From the NCBI GenBank assembly GCA_964581535.1, contig CAZOOW010000004.1:1-64000 (forward strand): a DNA stretch of 64,000 bases, in the 5' to 3' direction. This document shows, piece after piece, positions 26,640-34,885 of this stretch. Both the position numbers and the translations under genes were made by a program. The notes under the pieces were generated by a model. The model worked only from the letters and a program-made list of their open reading frames with translations, did not search any database and was not told the DNA's origin. Each line of letters begins with the position of its first letter. Position 1 is the first letter of the stretch. The stretch is from CAZOOW01 sp964581535 (GTDB taxonomy: Bacteria > Patescibacteriota > Saccharimonadia > Saccharimonadales > Saccharimonadaceae).

Positions 26640-27191
26640 CTAGTAATCAATCCCCTTGTTAGCGAGATAGCCATTATCAAAATGGTGTTTTCTTTTTTTC
26701 ATTTCCGTGACAATGTCGACGCTGCCATGAAGATCAGACGGAAAGCCTCTACCCGTCATGCATAGGCTGGTTGTTGGCGCGAGTGCGGAAAGAAGCGTTG
26801 TATAGCTGTCTTTTGGAAGCAACCCATCGCCGACGGCATTATTTATCTCGTCGCAGATGACGAGGTCGTAGTTTCCAGAATGGGCGCACTCGAGTGCAAA
26901 GTTGAATGTCGTTTCAGCCTGCTGCTTGTGCTCACTTTCACTCGCTTCAGAGCTGAGTTCGCCGGCTTCATAAAAACCCATACCGCCTTTGTAAAAATCA
27001 AATCGTTTTTCGTAGAGCGGCATGATGTCACGGATAAATTGATGCTCGGCTACATCCCACAACTTTATGAACTGAATGTAGGCAACTTTTTTACCAGCGC
27101 CGAGAGCACGAACTAGTAACCCTAGGCTGGCGCTCGTTTTACCTTTGCCTTCACCCGTAAACACCAAAATAACTCGCTGCTTCTGTTTCAT
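26640..27191 (-). CDS. CobO/BtuR-like corrinoid adenosyltransferase family ATPase
   Basis: This 183-residue P-loop protein has VFTGEGKGKTSASLGL, YIQFIKLW, DLVICDEINNAV and a C-terminal VTEMKKRKHHFDNGYLANKGIDY, as in ATP:cob(I)alamin adenosyltransferases of the CobO type. No other cobalamin gene is in the window, and reduced genomes of this kind usually lack B12 enzymes, so the substrate may differ. The start is at 27191 (TACACT 9 nt upstream). Confidence 0.8.
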   Translation of the reverse strand: MKQKQRVILVFTGEGKGKTSASLGLLVRALGAGKKVAYIQFIKLWDVAEHQFIRDIMPLYEKRFDFYKGGMGFYEAGELSSEASESEHKQQAETTFNFALECAHSGNYDLVICDEINNAVGDGLLPKDSYTTLLSALAPTTSLCMTGRGFPSDLHGSVDIVTEMKKRKHHFDNGYLANKGIDY

Positions 27192-27243
27192 ATGGTTACT
27201 AGTGTAGCGTAGATAGCGTAACGCGGGACTATTTGATGGGCTT

Positions 27244-27429
27244 CTAGTCGGTAAATTCGAGCTCTTGATCGAACAGGTCGGCGAAACGTTCGAGTTCATT
27301 GTATATTTCGCTCACATCTTCACCTTCACTGCGGGCTCTCTCGAGCTCATGTATGATATCAGCGTCGATCGGCAACATCTCGAAACGGCTTTTGCTACTG
27401 TTTATTGGCAAATCAAAAAGTGCTTCCAT
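27244..27429 (-). CDS. small acidic protein of unknown function
   Basis: This 61-residue protein is rich in Glu and Asp, probably helical (IIHELERARSEGEDVSEIYNELERF, split at RSEG). A strong Shine-Dalgarno (GAGGAGA, 6 nt before the ATG) supports it. It lies between the terminator of the 27,488-27,750 RNA and the CobO-like gene, all on the minus strand. Confidence 0.55.
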   Translation of the reverse strand: MEALFDLPINSSKSRFEMLPIDADIIHELERARSEGEDVSEIYNELERFADLFDQELEFTD

Positions 27430-27487
27430 GTTTGTCTCCTCTTATGTTGCTTTTACTATGAATGAACCGAAAGCATAATGCTAGTGC

Positions 27488-27522
27488 AAAATAAAAATAC
27501 CCCACTCGTTCAACGAGCGGGG
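27488..27522 (-). terminator. intrinsic terminator of the structured RNA
   Basis: A stem of CCCC-A-CTCGT / ACGAG-C-GGGG is followed on the minus strand by TATTTTTATTTT. The A/C mismatch on the plus strand becomes a G-U pair in minus-strand RNA, so the stem is continuous only in that orientation. Confidence 0.88.
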
Positions 27523-27750
27523 CGGCCTGGAGCGCAGCTTGAATGCATGAGTCTGTGCTCCCCAGCACGACATGCGCGGCACTCCAGGCCTATCCTGCCC
27601 CCCGGCAGGATTATGTGGTGCTCTCCGGTGACAAGGACGCTTATCCTTGATATCGGTGCACCTGAATATGTGCTACTCAGCACTGAGACACGCCAGCTGC
27701 GCGTCGGCCGTTCGCATTAGCGGTGCGATAAACTTGTGCTTATCTAGTAT
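27488..27750 (-). ncRNA. highly structured non-coding RNA of unknown family
   Basis: On the minus strand a near-perfect promoter (27752-27780) is followed by about 250 nt without a plausible ORF and then an intrinsic terminator (27488-27522). Predicted helices in plus coordinates: GTGCT/AGCAC (27670-27683), CAAGGA/TCCTTG (27632-27649), ATCCTGCC/GGCAGGAT with a GGGG loop (27592-27611), and a long hairpin closed by GGCCTGGAG/CTCCAGGCC (27524-27590). The long hairpin contains GCATG/CATGC and GTGCT-GGGG-AGCAC. GCACC at 27658-27662 can pair with either of two GGTGC copies, suggesting alternative folds. I do not see tmRNA, RNase P, SRP or 6S hallmarks. Confidence 0.75.
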
Positions 27751-27751
27751 A

Positions 27752-27780
27752 ATCATAGCATACTAGTAATATATTGTCAA
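27752..27780 (-). promoter_or_regulatory. strong promoter of the structured RNA
   Basis: On the minus strand, consensus TTGACA (27775-27780), a 17-nt spacer and TATGAT (27752-27757). It is divergent from the ABC-F promoter, which starts about 10 nt away. Confidence 0.8.
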
Positions 27781-27810
27781 TTATTATGTATGATATAATT
27801 TACCTCTGTT

Positions 27811-29481
27811 ATGATTGCCGACATTGCGATAACTGAAAAAAGCTTTGGAGCCAAAAGTTTGTATAAAAACGTTTCGCTTTCGATTCGTGATGGTGAAAAA
27901 ATTGGCGTTATCGGCCGTAACGGCGTGGGAAAATCAACCCTGCTGGGCATAATATCGGGCGAAGATAAAGACTTCTCAGGAACTCTCAGCCTGAAAAAAG
28001 GAATAAGAATCGTGTCCTCGCGTCAAGAACACCACAGCGTTTTGACCAAGTCGGTCCTCCAGTATGTGCTGGAAGATCTACCAGAGTATTTTGAGCTGAG
28101 TCGGATAATTGAAACCTACCCTGAGCATATGGGAGATAATGTCAAAAAAATCAATCGCTACAGTGAAGCGCTGGAGCGATTTTCCCAGCTAGATTACTAT
28201 CACGTCGAAGAGATGATTGTTGAAAATCTAAAAAAACTTCAGCTCGGCGAAAAAGCTCACCGTTTACTTTCAGAGCTAAGCGGTGGACAAAAACGTCTCG
28301 TGGAAGTAGTAAAGGTTATGCATTCTCAGGCGCACTTGGCGCTGGTCGACGAACCAACAAACCATATGGACTATGCGGCAAAAACGTCGTTTATTGAGTG
28401 GATGAAACACGCTAGCGAGGCAATGTTGATAATTACTCACGATCGCGATGTGCTCAAAGCGGTTGATAAAATTATTGAGATTAAGGACGGAAAATCCGTC
28501 ATATATAACGGAAACTATGACCACTATCTTCGACAAAACAGTTTTTCAACGAGTAATGCCATGCATGAGTACGAAGTTGTTCAGCGGCAAATCACGAACC
28601 TCAAAGATAAAGTCGTGCAATTTCGAAGATTGAAAGAAAAATCTCGTGATCCGGATACGATTAAGCAGTTCAAGCGCCGTGAACAACAAGCAGCCAGTGA
28701 ACTCGCTGAGCTAGAGAAAGTCGAAAAACCTTCTTTCTGGATCGATAAAACATCGATGGAGGGCTTAGGGCTTAAACATACCGAACGTTATGATAAATTC
28801 AAGGCAAAGAACATTCGGCTAGATACCGACAGTGACGCTGCTACGCATAAACGTGTGCTTGTTAACGTTGATAACCTGAGCCTCGGATATGACGCGCCGC
28901 TATTTAGCGGTGTATCATTCCAGCTCCGCGAAGCTTGTAGAGTTGAGTTACGGGGCCGAAATGGTGCCGGAAAAACGACACTCATACGCTCGATACTTGG
29001 CAATATCCCAGGTTACGAGAAATCACCAGTGGAGTTAGTATGTCACGAGGGTGTTATCGAAACTGACAGCAAGGTTCGTGTTGGAGTCTATGAACAAGAA
29101 GTGTCTCCGGAACTATTTAAGATGACACTTGCTGAGGCAATAGAGCATGTTTACCTGTCGCGAAAATTACCGATAACTGGTACGAAAATCCGCCAGTTAA
29201 TGAGCGACTATTTATTTGAAGGCAGTGATGCAGAGTCTCCTGTGGCTCGACTAAGCGGCGGACAAAAAGCGCGACTCCAGTTGATCGCGATGTTTGCAAA
29301 TTCGCCCAACCTGCTCGTTTTGGATGAGCCAACCAACCACCTTGACCTACCTAGTATCGAAGAGCTCGAGAACGCGTTGAAAGCATATCACGGGGCGATT
29401 TTATATGTCAGCCATGATAGTTATTTTCAAGATGCTATGGAGGGTGATGTTGTATATATCAGGGGACAAGACGATAGATAA
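27811..29481 (+). CDS. ABC-F family ATPase (translation factor type)
   Basis: This 556-residue soluble protein has two ABC domains. The first has Walker A GRNGVGKST, signature LSGGQKRLVEV and LALVDEPTNHMD. The second has GRNGAGKTT, LSGGQKARLQL and LLVLDEPTNHLD. Between them is the charged linker (about 240-300) that reaches into the ribosomal E site in this family. No TM segments. Which ABC-F class (EttA, Uup or antibiotic-protection type) is not clear. Extended -10 TGATATAAT (27791-27799) is 11 nt upstream. Confidence 0.9.
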   Translation: MIADIAITEKSFGAKSLYKNVSLSIRDGEKIGVIGRNGVGKSTLLGIISGEDKDFSGTLSLKKGIRIVSSRQEHHSVLTKSVLQYVLEDLPEYFELSRIIETYPEHMGDNVKKINRYSEALERFSQLDYYHVEEMIVENLKKLQLGEKAHRLLSELSGGQKRLVEVVKVMHSQAHLALVDEPTNHMDYAAKTSFIEWMKHASEAMLIITHDRDVLKAVDKIIEIKDGKSVIYNGNYDHYLRQNSFSTSNAMHEYEVVQRQITNLKDKVVQFRRLKEKSRDPDTIKQFKRREQQAASELAELEKVEKPSFWIDKTSMEGLGLKHTERYDKFKAKNIRLDTDSDAATHKRVLVNVDNLSLGYDAPLFSGVSFQLREACRVELRGRNGAGKTTLIRSILGNIPGYEKSPVELVCHEGVIETDSKVRVGVYEQEVSPELFKMTLAEAIEHVYLSRKLPITGTKIRQLMSDYLFEGSDAESPVARLSGGQKARLQLIAMFANSPNLLVLDEPTNHLDLPSIEELENALKAYHGAILYVSHDSYFQDAMEGDVVYIRGQDDR

Positions 29482-29950
29482 GCCTCATCCACTCCGGGTC
29501 ATCATCTGTAAAATTTGCGTGTATTGTTCCGCGCAACTCTAGTAATTTTATGGCAGCGTTGCGTTGTTCTCTCATTTCTTTACCGCGGATCGAATTGTCT
29601 TGAAGCAATTCCTGAATGGCATAAAAAACTAAGTCGGAATCTTTTTTATTCTGGTACATTTCGTCGTCTATAAATATTCCGCCCTGGTCAATTATTCGAT
29701 TCACGTTGTAAACAAGTTTTTCTGAGTAAGTTTCTCCACCTGATTCGTCAGAGTCGAATAAATGTTCTTTGAACATAGCGTTAATGATTGCTGCCAATTC
29801 TTCACCCTTTCGAGCCGAAGTGCTCGGATGTCGGTTGAGCCGAGCGAGTAGCTGATGAGAGAATTCAGCTAATGTCTGTTGGTCTTCGATCTCGTTATCT
29901 CTACGGAACTCTATAGGAACGACATTGTCGCCGGTATGCAGTTCGCTCAT
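29459..29950 (-). CDS. hypothetical protein, acidic and soluble
   Basis: This 163-residue protein is mostly charged and helical, ends DPEWMRLIYRLVP, and has no TM segment, Cys pair or motif I recognise. AAGGA lies about 7 nt before the ATG. The 3' end overlaps the converging ABC-F gene by 23 nt. A terminator for the upstream operon sits just before it, so it has its own promoter or depends on read-through. Confidence 0.6.
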   Translation of the reverse strand: MSELHTGDNVVPIEFRRDNEIEDQQTLAEFSHQLLARLNRHPSTSARKGEELAAIINAMFKEHLFDSDESGGETYSEKLVYNVNRIIDQGGIFIDDEMYQNKKDSDLVFYAIQELLQDNSIRGKEMREQRNAAIKLLELRGTIHANFTDDDPEWMRLIYRLVP

Positions 29951-29964
29951 ACTTTTTCCTTATC

Positions 29965-29996
29965 AAAACAAAAACCGCTCGAGTACCCTCGAGCGG
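29965..29996 (-). terminator. intrinsic terminator of the glutaredoxin operon
   Basis: CCGCTCGAG (29975-29983) and CTCGAGCGG (29988-29996) form a perfect 9-bp stem with a 4-nt loop, followed on the minus strand by TTTTTGTTTTG. Confidence 0.9.
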
Positions 29997-30087
29997 TATC
30001 GCTGAAACTGAATGTATAATAATCAGTGCGATTCATTAGTTAAATAGTAACATTTTTATGCTATGAACACAATATGTAGCGTCAGGG

Positions 30088-30441
30088 CTAATCCTCGCGG
30101 TTATTGTCATAGTCATGACGGTGATGGTTTCCTAGTAACTCGCTCGCTGCTTTAAAGAGAGTACCCTTCACTTTCTTCGTGACGATTTCAACCTGGGTAA
30201 GCGGCTCATTTTCTGCTGAATTATCATCATTTCGTAAAGCTGCTTGTGCCTCGGCTTCGCGCTTTGCCTGAACTTCCGGGTCGAGGGGCATCATTGGTAC
30301 CGGTATGCCTCGCCTGCTGCCCAGCAGATATCCGTTTACAGTTGTAGGATCCAACTCTCCGCTTACAATGTCTGGATTAGAGTTGATAAGCACGCGAACT
30401 TCCTGCGGAACTGGTGCCGTTCCAAGATTTTTTTCTGGCAT
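30088..30441 (-). CDS. hypothetical protein with a His/Asp-rich tail
   Basis: This 117-residue protein has a Pro-rich N-terminal half (PVPMMPLDPEVQAKREAEAQ), a predicted helix, and a C-terminus GNHHRHDYDNNRED that could bind metal. No family recognised. It follows the glutaredoxin gene; AAGGA at the end of that gene can serve as its ribosome site, so the two are one operon. Confidence 0.6.
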   Translation of the reverse strand: MPEKNLGTAPVPQEVRVLINSNPDIVSGELDPTTVNGYLLGSRRGIPVPMMPLDPEVQAKREAEAQAALRNDDNSAENEPLTQVEIVTKKVKGTLFKAASELLGNHHRHDYDNNRED

Positions 30442-30447
30442 GTTTAA

Positions 30448-30705
30448 TTATCCTTGTAAAGCGTGGTCGATACTGGCTCGGTCAAATCCGAGGACCAGCG
30501 TTCCGTTTATATCTGTAACTGGTACGCCGCGGAAATCGTTATGTATTTTCCCCATCAATTCTGCATGCGCCTCAGCGTCCTTCTCGATATCTTTTTCAAC
30601 AAAGTTCACGCCTTTGTCATGAAGGTATTTGGCTGTCATCTTACAGTAGCCGCACCAACTCGTGCTGTACAAAACAACCTCGTTCTTTTTTTTGTTAGCA
30701 GTCAT
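30448..30705 (-). CDS. glutaredoxin-like thiol-disulfide protein
   Basis: This 85-residue thioredoxin-fold protein has the active site STSWCGYCK, cis-Pro motif RGVPVTDI and C-terminal VLGFDRASIDHALQG, as in NrdH/Grx-type proteins (usual length about 80). It reduces disulfides in the cytoplasm. AGGAG lies 9 nt before the ATG, and a palindrome overlaps its -10 region at 30723-30739. Confidence 0.88.
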   Translation of the reverse strand: MTANKKKNEVVLYSTSWCGYCKMTAKYLHDKGVNFVEKDIEKDAEAHAELMGKIHNDFRGVPVTDINGTLVLGFDRASIDHALQG

Positions 30706-30722
30706 ATAGCTGTTCTCCTATT

Positions 30723-30739
30723 ACTATACAAAGTATAGT
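30723..30739. promoter_or_regulatory. palindrome over the glutaredoxin promoter
   Basis: ACTATAC-AAA-GTATAGT is a perfect 7-bp inverted repeat. It lies just upstream of the glutaredoxin Shine-Dalgarno and contains TATACT/TATAGT hexamers usable as a -10 on the minus strand. A repressor site overlapping the promoter is plausible. Confidence 0.45.
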
Positions 30740-30742
30740 AAA

Positions 30743-30931
30743 TTATTTATTCACTCTCGTCAAGTGCCAGGTACCACATGAAATGCATCGGTAGATGCGT
30801 AGTTGGATCTCGGGGTGGATTATTTCCTGCTCGGCTACTACCTGCTCAGCTTCGTGTTTATGCGTATAGCAATTCTTGCCTTCGCATTTTTTCCGAGCAG
30901 CCGGCAAGAATACTGGTTTTCTGCGCGCCAT
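30743..30931 (-). CDS. small zinc-ribbon-like protein
   Basis: This 62-residue basic protein has two Cys pairs, KKCEGKNC and YRCISCGTW, the usual layout of a small zinc ribbon, plus several His. TAGTAT (30938-30943) is 6 nt before the ATG, so it is probably leaderless. It is divergent from the ATP synthase operon, with the two -10 elements about 15 bp apart. Function unknown; nucleic-acid or ribosome binding is possible. Confidence 0.65.
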   Translation of the reverse strand: MARRKPVFLPAARKKCEGKNCYTHKHEAEQVVAEQEIIHPEIQLRIYRCISCGTWHLTRVNK

Positions 30932-30956
30932 ATCCCTATACTACTCTTCTTCGGGA

Positions 30957-30965
30957 TGCTATACT
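30957..30965 (+). promoter_or_regulatory. extended -10 of the ATP synthase operon
   Basis: TGCTATACT lies 75 nt before the atpB ATG. The leader contains a possible 22-codon ORF starting at 30979 that ends next to the atpB start, and a clear AGGAGG-type ribosome site at about 31028. Confidence 0.55.
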
Positions 30966-31040
30966 AAAACAAAGAAATATGGGTTTGATAACGTTACGCC
31001 AGCATCGTACATTAGGTTTCCTGTGTTCAGGAGGGTCTGA

Positions 31041-31862
31041 ATGCTAACTTTTTTTGCCGCCTCTGAGTCAGGAGTTCCGCTGTCGGCCGAACCTGTTTTG
31101 AGTATTCTCGGTCTACATGTTACAAACAGCATGGTATTTGGGCTACTGATGGCGGTTATTGTTGTGAGCCTGCTCGCCTATGCGGCAAAATTGTCTGAAG
31201 TGTATCCCAAATCTCGGCTGGCATTTACTATCGAAACGATAATGGAATTTGTTTTGCAACTTGGTGAGGATAATCTAGGATCACGCAAGAATTCAATTCG
31301 GTTTATGCCATTGTTTTTGACACTCTTCCTTTTTATCTTGTTTTCAAACATGTTCGCCTTAGTCCCGGGCGTCGGGTCGGTAAATATCGCAAACGGTGGC
31401 GAGCAAATACCGCTACTTCGTGCATTCACAGCCGATCTCAATGCGACCCTTGCTATGGCAGTCCTCACTATCGGTACGATCCAGTTTGTGGCGATTCGTG
31501 AACTTGGAATCAAAAAGCACCTTCAGCATTACTTTACGAACAAGCCATGGAACCCAATGAATATGTTTCTTGGTCTTATTGAAGTGATGGGAGAATTTAT
31601 ACGCGTTATCACTCTCTCTATGCGACTTTTCGGGGTTATTTATGCTGGTGAGGTGCTGATACATGCGGTCGGCATCTTAGCCGGGAACTACGGCTGGGCA
31701 GCAACATTTCCGGTCTATCTGATGGAAATATTTTTCGGTTTGATTCAAGCATTTGTATTTATGATACTCAGTATGGTCTACCTGGGTATTGCTATCGGTG
31801 GAGACCACTCTGAAGACGCTCATTCCAGTGAACCGAAAAAGCTGAGTGAGATGAAGGTATAG
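31041..31862 (+). CDS. atpB: ATP synthase F0 subunit a
   Basis: This 273-residue, multi-TM subunit forms the ion half-channels against the c ring. The conserved Arg helix is visible in GEFIRVITLSMRLFGVIYAGEVL, with a following VYLMEIFFGLIQAFVFMILSMVYL. The ribosome site CAGGAGGG precedes the ATG. First gene of the atp operon. Confidence 0.95.
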   Translation: MLTFFAASESGVPLSAEPVLSILGLHVTNSMVFGLLMAVIVVSLLAYAAKLSEVYPKSRLAFTIETIMEFVLQLGEDNLGSRKNSIRFMPLFLTLFLFILFSNMFALVPGVGSVNIANGGEQIPLLRAFTADLNATLAMAVLTIGTIQFVAIRELGIKKHLQHYFTNKPWNPMNMFLGLIEVMGEFIRVITLSMRLFGVIYAGEVLIHAVGILAGNYGWAATFPVYLMEIFFGLIQAFVFMILSMVYLGIAIGGDHSEDAHSSEPKKLSEMKV

Positions 31863-31890
31863 GAAAAAATAATTTAGGAGAAATAATATT

Positions 31891-32103
31891 ATGGAAATCG
31901 ATCCAGCTCTTATCAAAGGTCTAACTATAGCATTCGGCGCCATTGGCCCAGCTATCGGTGTCGGCCTCATCGGGGCAAGCGCAGTCAAGTCAGTTGGTCG
32001 CAACCCTGAAGCCCAAGGCACTATATGGCAAACTGCTTTCATTATGGCAGCCCTCGTCGACGCTGTGCTCGCCTTCGTACTACTAATTGTCTTTACAACC
32101 TAG
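31891..32103 (+). CDS. atpE: ATP synthase F0 subunit c
   Basis: This 70-residue two-helix hairpin has the loop GRNPEAQ and the ion-binding carboxylate D57 in AALVDAVLAF. The first helix has no Gln at the sodium-ligand position, so a proton ring is more likely than a sodium ring. GGAG lies about 9 nt before the ATG. Confidence 0.95.
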   Translation: MEIDPALIKGLTIAFGAIGPAIGVGLIGASAVKSVGRNPEAQGTIWQTAFIMAALVDAVLAFVLLIVFTT

Positions 32104-32146
32104 CCCGCGAGTACAGGAAGATATTATCAGCAGTGAAGGATAAAAA

Positions 32147-32677
32147 ATGAATATCATATATTTTGCAGAAGCAGAAAGAACGGCCAGCGGTATAGGTGCG
32201 CTCGGGATTAATCTCCAGGGGTTTCTGTTCCAGCTAATAACGTTTGTGCTGGTTTTGCTTTTGCTCAAAAAATTTGCCTATAAACGGCTAGTTGATACGC
32301 TAGAATCTCGTCGTCAAGCTGTTATCGAGAGCCTAGATAATGCGAAAGAAGCTGCTGATGCGCTAGAAAAAACGAACGAAAAAACGGCTGAGCTTATGAA
32401 ACAAGCAAAAAGTGAGGCTGGTGACATCGTCGCACTCGCTCAAAAAGAAGCGGCTAAGTCAATTGAAGAAGCTGAGACTAAGGCGTCAAAAAAAGCCGAC
32501 CACCTGCTCGAACAAGCCAAGAGCCGAATCGACAGCGAGGTAGCCGATGCTCGTCACGAATTACGTGGTGAAATAGTAGAGCTTGTTGCGGCTGCAACCG
32601 AAAAAATCCTTCAGCAAAAAATGGATGCCAAAACTGATGCTGCACTTATTAAAAAGGCCTTGGAGGAAGCAGCCTAA
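32147..32677 (+). CDS. atpF: ATP synthase F0 subunit b
   Basis: This 176-residue protein has one N-terminal TM helix (about 25-43, FQLITFVLVLLLL) followed by a long Ala/Lys/Glu helix that forms the peripheral stalk. The stop and the atpH ATG overlap by one base (TAATG), a coupled pair. Confidence 0.93.
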   Translation: MNIIYFAEAERTASGIGALGINLQGFLFQLITFVLVLLLLKKFAYKRLVDTLESRRQAVIESLDNAKEAADALEKTNEKTAELMKQAKSEAGDIVALAQKEAAKSIEEAETKASKKADHLLEQAKSRIDSEVADARHELRGEIVELVAAATEKILQQKMDAKTDAALIKKALEEAA

Positions 32678-33057
32678 TGGCGTCTCGGCGCATACTTGCT
32701 CGGCATGTGGCTGAGCGCTTGGCGAGCGAAAATAACCGCTCAGAGGTTATCGAGCAATTGGCTGGGTATCTCGTGGCCCATAAAATGACTCCACAACTCG
32801 GCATGGTCTTAGCAGACATTGAGCGGAATTTGGCACAGAAAGGTGCTGTTCAGGCGCGCGTAGTGACGGCTCGTCCGCTAACCGACGAACTCCGTTCGTA
32901 CGTCGAGAGTTATGTGAAAAATGCCGAAGCTGCAAAAACGATCATTTTAAACGAATCAGTTGAGACGGATATTATCGGGGGCATTATCGTAGAAACGCCT
33001 AACAAGCGATTTGACGCTTCTGTTGCCTCGCAGCTAAAAAGACTGAAGACGGTGTAG
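32677..33057 (+). CDS. atpH: ATP synthase F1 subunit delta
   Basis: This 126-residue protein is shorter than the typical 175-180 residues, with a reduced N-terminal domain. The C-terminal IIGGIIVETPNKRFDASVASQLKRLK matches the diagnostic end of delta/OSCP. Position between atpF and atpA supports the call. Confidence 0.88.
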   Translation: MASRRILARHVAERLASENNRSEVIEQLAGYLVAHKMTPQLGMVLADIERNLAQKGAVQARVVTARPLTDELRSYVESYVKNAEAAKTIILNESVETDIIGGIIVETPNKRFDASVASQLKRLKTV

Positions 33058-33070
33058 AAAGGACGAATGA

Positions 33071-34606
33071 ATGAGTGATATCAATGTAAAGGCCTTAGCG
33101 AACGAGCTAGAACGCAGTATAAATAATTTGCGTGTTTCCGGAGATATGGGCTCACGAGGAATCGTAACTCGAGTCGGAGACGGCGTTGCTTGGATTTATG
33201 GGCTCAGCGACTGCGGATTTAACGAAGTAGTGAAAATAGAGACGAATAACGGTACGGTGGAAGCATTCGCACTCAACCTGATGGAAGACGAGATTGGTGC
33301 GGTGTTGCTTGGGGATGATAGCCATGTCCGAGCCGGCGACAATGTGAGCCTGGCTGGAAATGTTTTAACCGTTCCGGTTGGTGAAGAGCTGTTGGGCCGC
33401 GTCGTTGATCCACTGGGCAGGCCACTGGATGGTAAGGGCCCGATAACGTCTAAAAAGACCGGTCTAGTAGAGCGACCAGCGATTGGCGTTATGGGACGTA
33501 AACATGTCCATGAGCCGATGATGACAGGTATCATGGCAATTGATGCTATGTTCCCTGTCGGACGAGGACAGCGTGAGCTGATTATCGGTGACCGTCAGAC
33601 CGGAAAAACTGCTATCGCCGTTGATACCATGATTAATCAGGCGCGGCAGAAAACCGGTGTTGTAAACGTGTACGTCGCCATCGGGCAAAAGCTTTCGAAA
33701 ATTGCACGCATCATAGATCGCCTAGAAGAAGAAGGTGTCATGGAGCAAACCATTGTTGTTGCAGCTGGACCGAGCGATCCTGCATCACTGCTCTATCTCG
33801 CACCATATGCCGGTACGGCAATGGGTGAGTATTTCCGCGACAACAAAGGTCATGCTCTTATGATTTACGATGATCTAACTAAGCATGCTGCGGCCTATCG
33901 CCAAATGTCACTGCTGCTTCGTCGTCCGCCGGGACGAGAAGCCTATCCTGGTGACGTTTTCTACTTGCACTCACGCCTACTGGAGCGTTCAGCCAAACTT
34001 TCTGACGACCTCGGCGCCGGTTCACTGACTGCCCTACCAATCATCGAAACGCAGGCTGGTGACATCTCTGCTTATATCCCAACCAACGTTATCTCTATTA
34101 CCGATGGACAGATTTTCATGGAAACCGACCTGTTCTACCAAGGTATACGCCCGGCTATCTCAGCTGGTCTGTCGGTCTCGCGTGTCGGTGGTGACGCACA
34201 GACTAAGGCAGTCAAATCTGTTTCCGGTGGTCTAAAACTTGGTCTCTCACAATACCGAGAGCTGGCTGCGTTCGCGCAGTTCGGGAGTGACCTCGACAAA
34301 GAGACTCAGACCACACTCGCACGGGGTGCGCGACTGACCGAGTTATTAAAACAACCCCAGTACCAACCGATGAGTATCTGGGAACAGGTTGTGAGTGTAT
34401 ATGCAGCGGAAAATGGCGCGTTCGACCATGTTCCAGTCCAGAAAGTCAAAGACGCGCAAGCAGCACTACTTACAGAGCTGTGGTCGTCACACAAATCGGA
34501 AATGCGCGAGCTGAACAAAGGCTCGGAAAAAATCGAAGCCGACAGCAAGGCTGCGAAGTTAATTAAAAAAGTTGCTGACAAAGTCATGAAAGGGTTTACG
34601 ACTTAG
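33071..34606 (+). CDS. atpA: ATP synthase F1 subunit alpha
   Basis: This 511-residue subunit has P-loop GDRQTGKTAI, the signature PAISAGLSVSRVGGDAQ and VAIGQKLSKIARI. It forms the non-catalytic nucleotide sites of the F1 head. Confidence 0.97.
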   Translation: MSDINVKALANELERSINNLRVSGDMGSRGIVTRVGDGVAWIYGLSDCGFNEVVKIETNNGTVEAFALNLMEDEIGAVLLGDDSHVRAGDNVSLAGNVLTVPVGEELLGRVVDPLGRPLDGKGPITSKKTGLVERPAIGVMGRKHVHEPMMTGIMAIDAMFPVGRGQRELIIGDRQTGKTAIAVDTMINQARQKTGVVNVYVAIGQKLSKIARIIDRLEEEGVMEQTIVVAAGPSDPASLLYLAPYAGTAMGEYFRDNKGHALMIYDDLTKHAAAYRQMSLLLRRPPGREAYPGDVFYLHSRLLERSAKLSDDLGAGSLTALPIIETQAGDISAYIPTNVISITDGQIFMETDLFYQGIRPAISAGLSVSRVGGDAQTKAVKSVSGGLKLGLSQYRELAAFAQFGSDLDKETQTTLARGARLTELLKQPQYQPMSIWEQVVSVYAAENGAFDHVPVQKVKDAQAALLTELWSSHKSEMRELNKGSEKIEADSKAAKLIKKVADKVMKGFTT

Positions 34607-34609
34607 TTT

Positions 34610-34885
34610 ATGACTGACTTTGAAACACAAACGAATGTCGTTTTCCCGGGATTTAATAGAGCAAAAAATCTTCTGAACCCCCTAGGATATGCTCGTCTTG
34701 CAGATAGTGCTATTGAGACAGCATTTGTTACAGCAGAAGACGCACGTCGTTTAATGGAGGCTGCTAGTCTGCAGGCGCGTGGGTTGATGGCGAACGCTGC
34801 ATTTCTCGCATTGTCTCTGGAAAAAAAAGAAAAGGCATTGAAACTTCTGGAGCAGGCAGATGTAGAGGAGCGAAATCATGGCTAG
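34610..34885 (+). CDS. extra small protein inside the atp operon
   Basis: This 91-residue protein lies between atpA and atpG, 3 nt after the atpA stop, and overlaps the atpG start by 8 nt; its last codons carry the atpG ribosome site GAGGAG. It looks helical and Ala-rich (AIETAFVTAEDARRLMEAA ... LALSLEKKEKALKLLEQ). It matches no ATP synthase subunit I know. The tight spacing suggests it is translated, perhaps as an assembly or regulatory factor. Confidence 0.6.
   Translation: MTDFETQTNVVFPGFNRAKNLLNPLGYARLADSAIETAFVTAEDARRLMEAASLQARGLMANAAFLALSLEKKEKALKLLEQADVEERNHG

Noticed and set aside
27488..27750. CRISPR array or repeat cluster
   Set aside because: The short repeated pieces are arms of hairpins, not evenly spaced identical repeats. 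No CRISPR array or cas gene is seen anywhere in the window.
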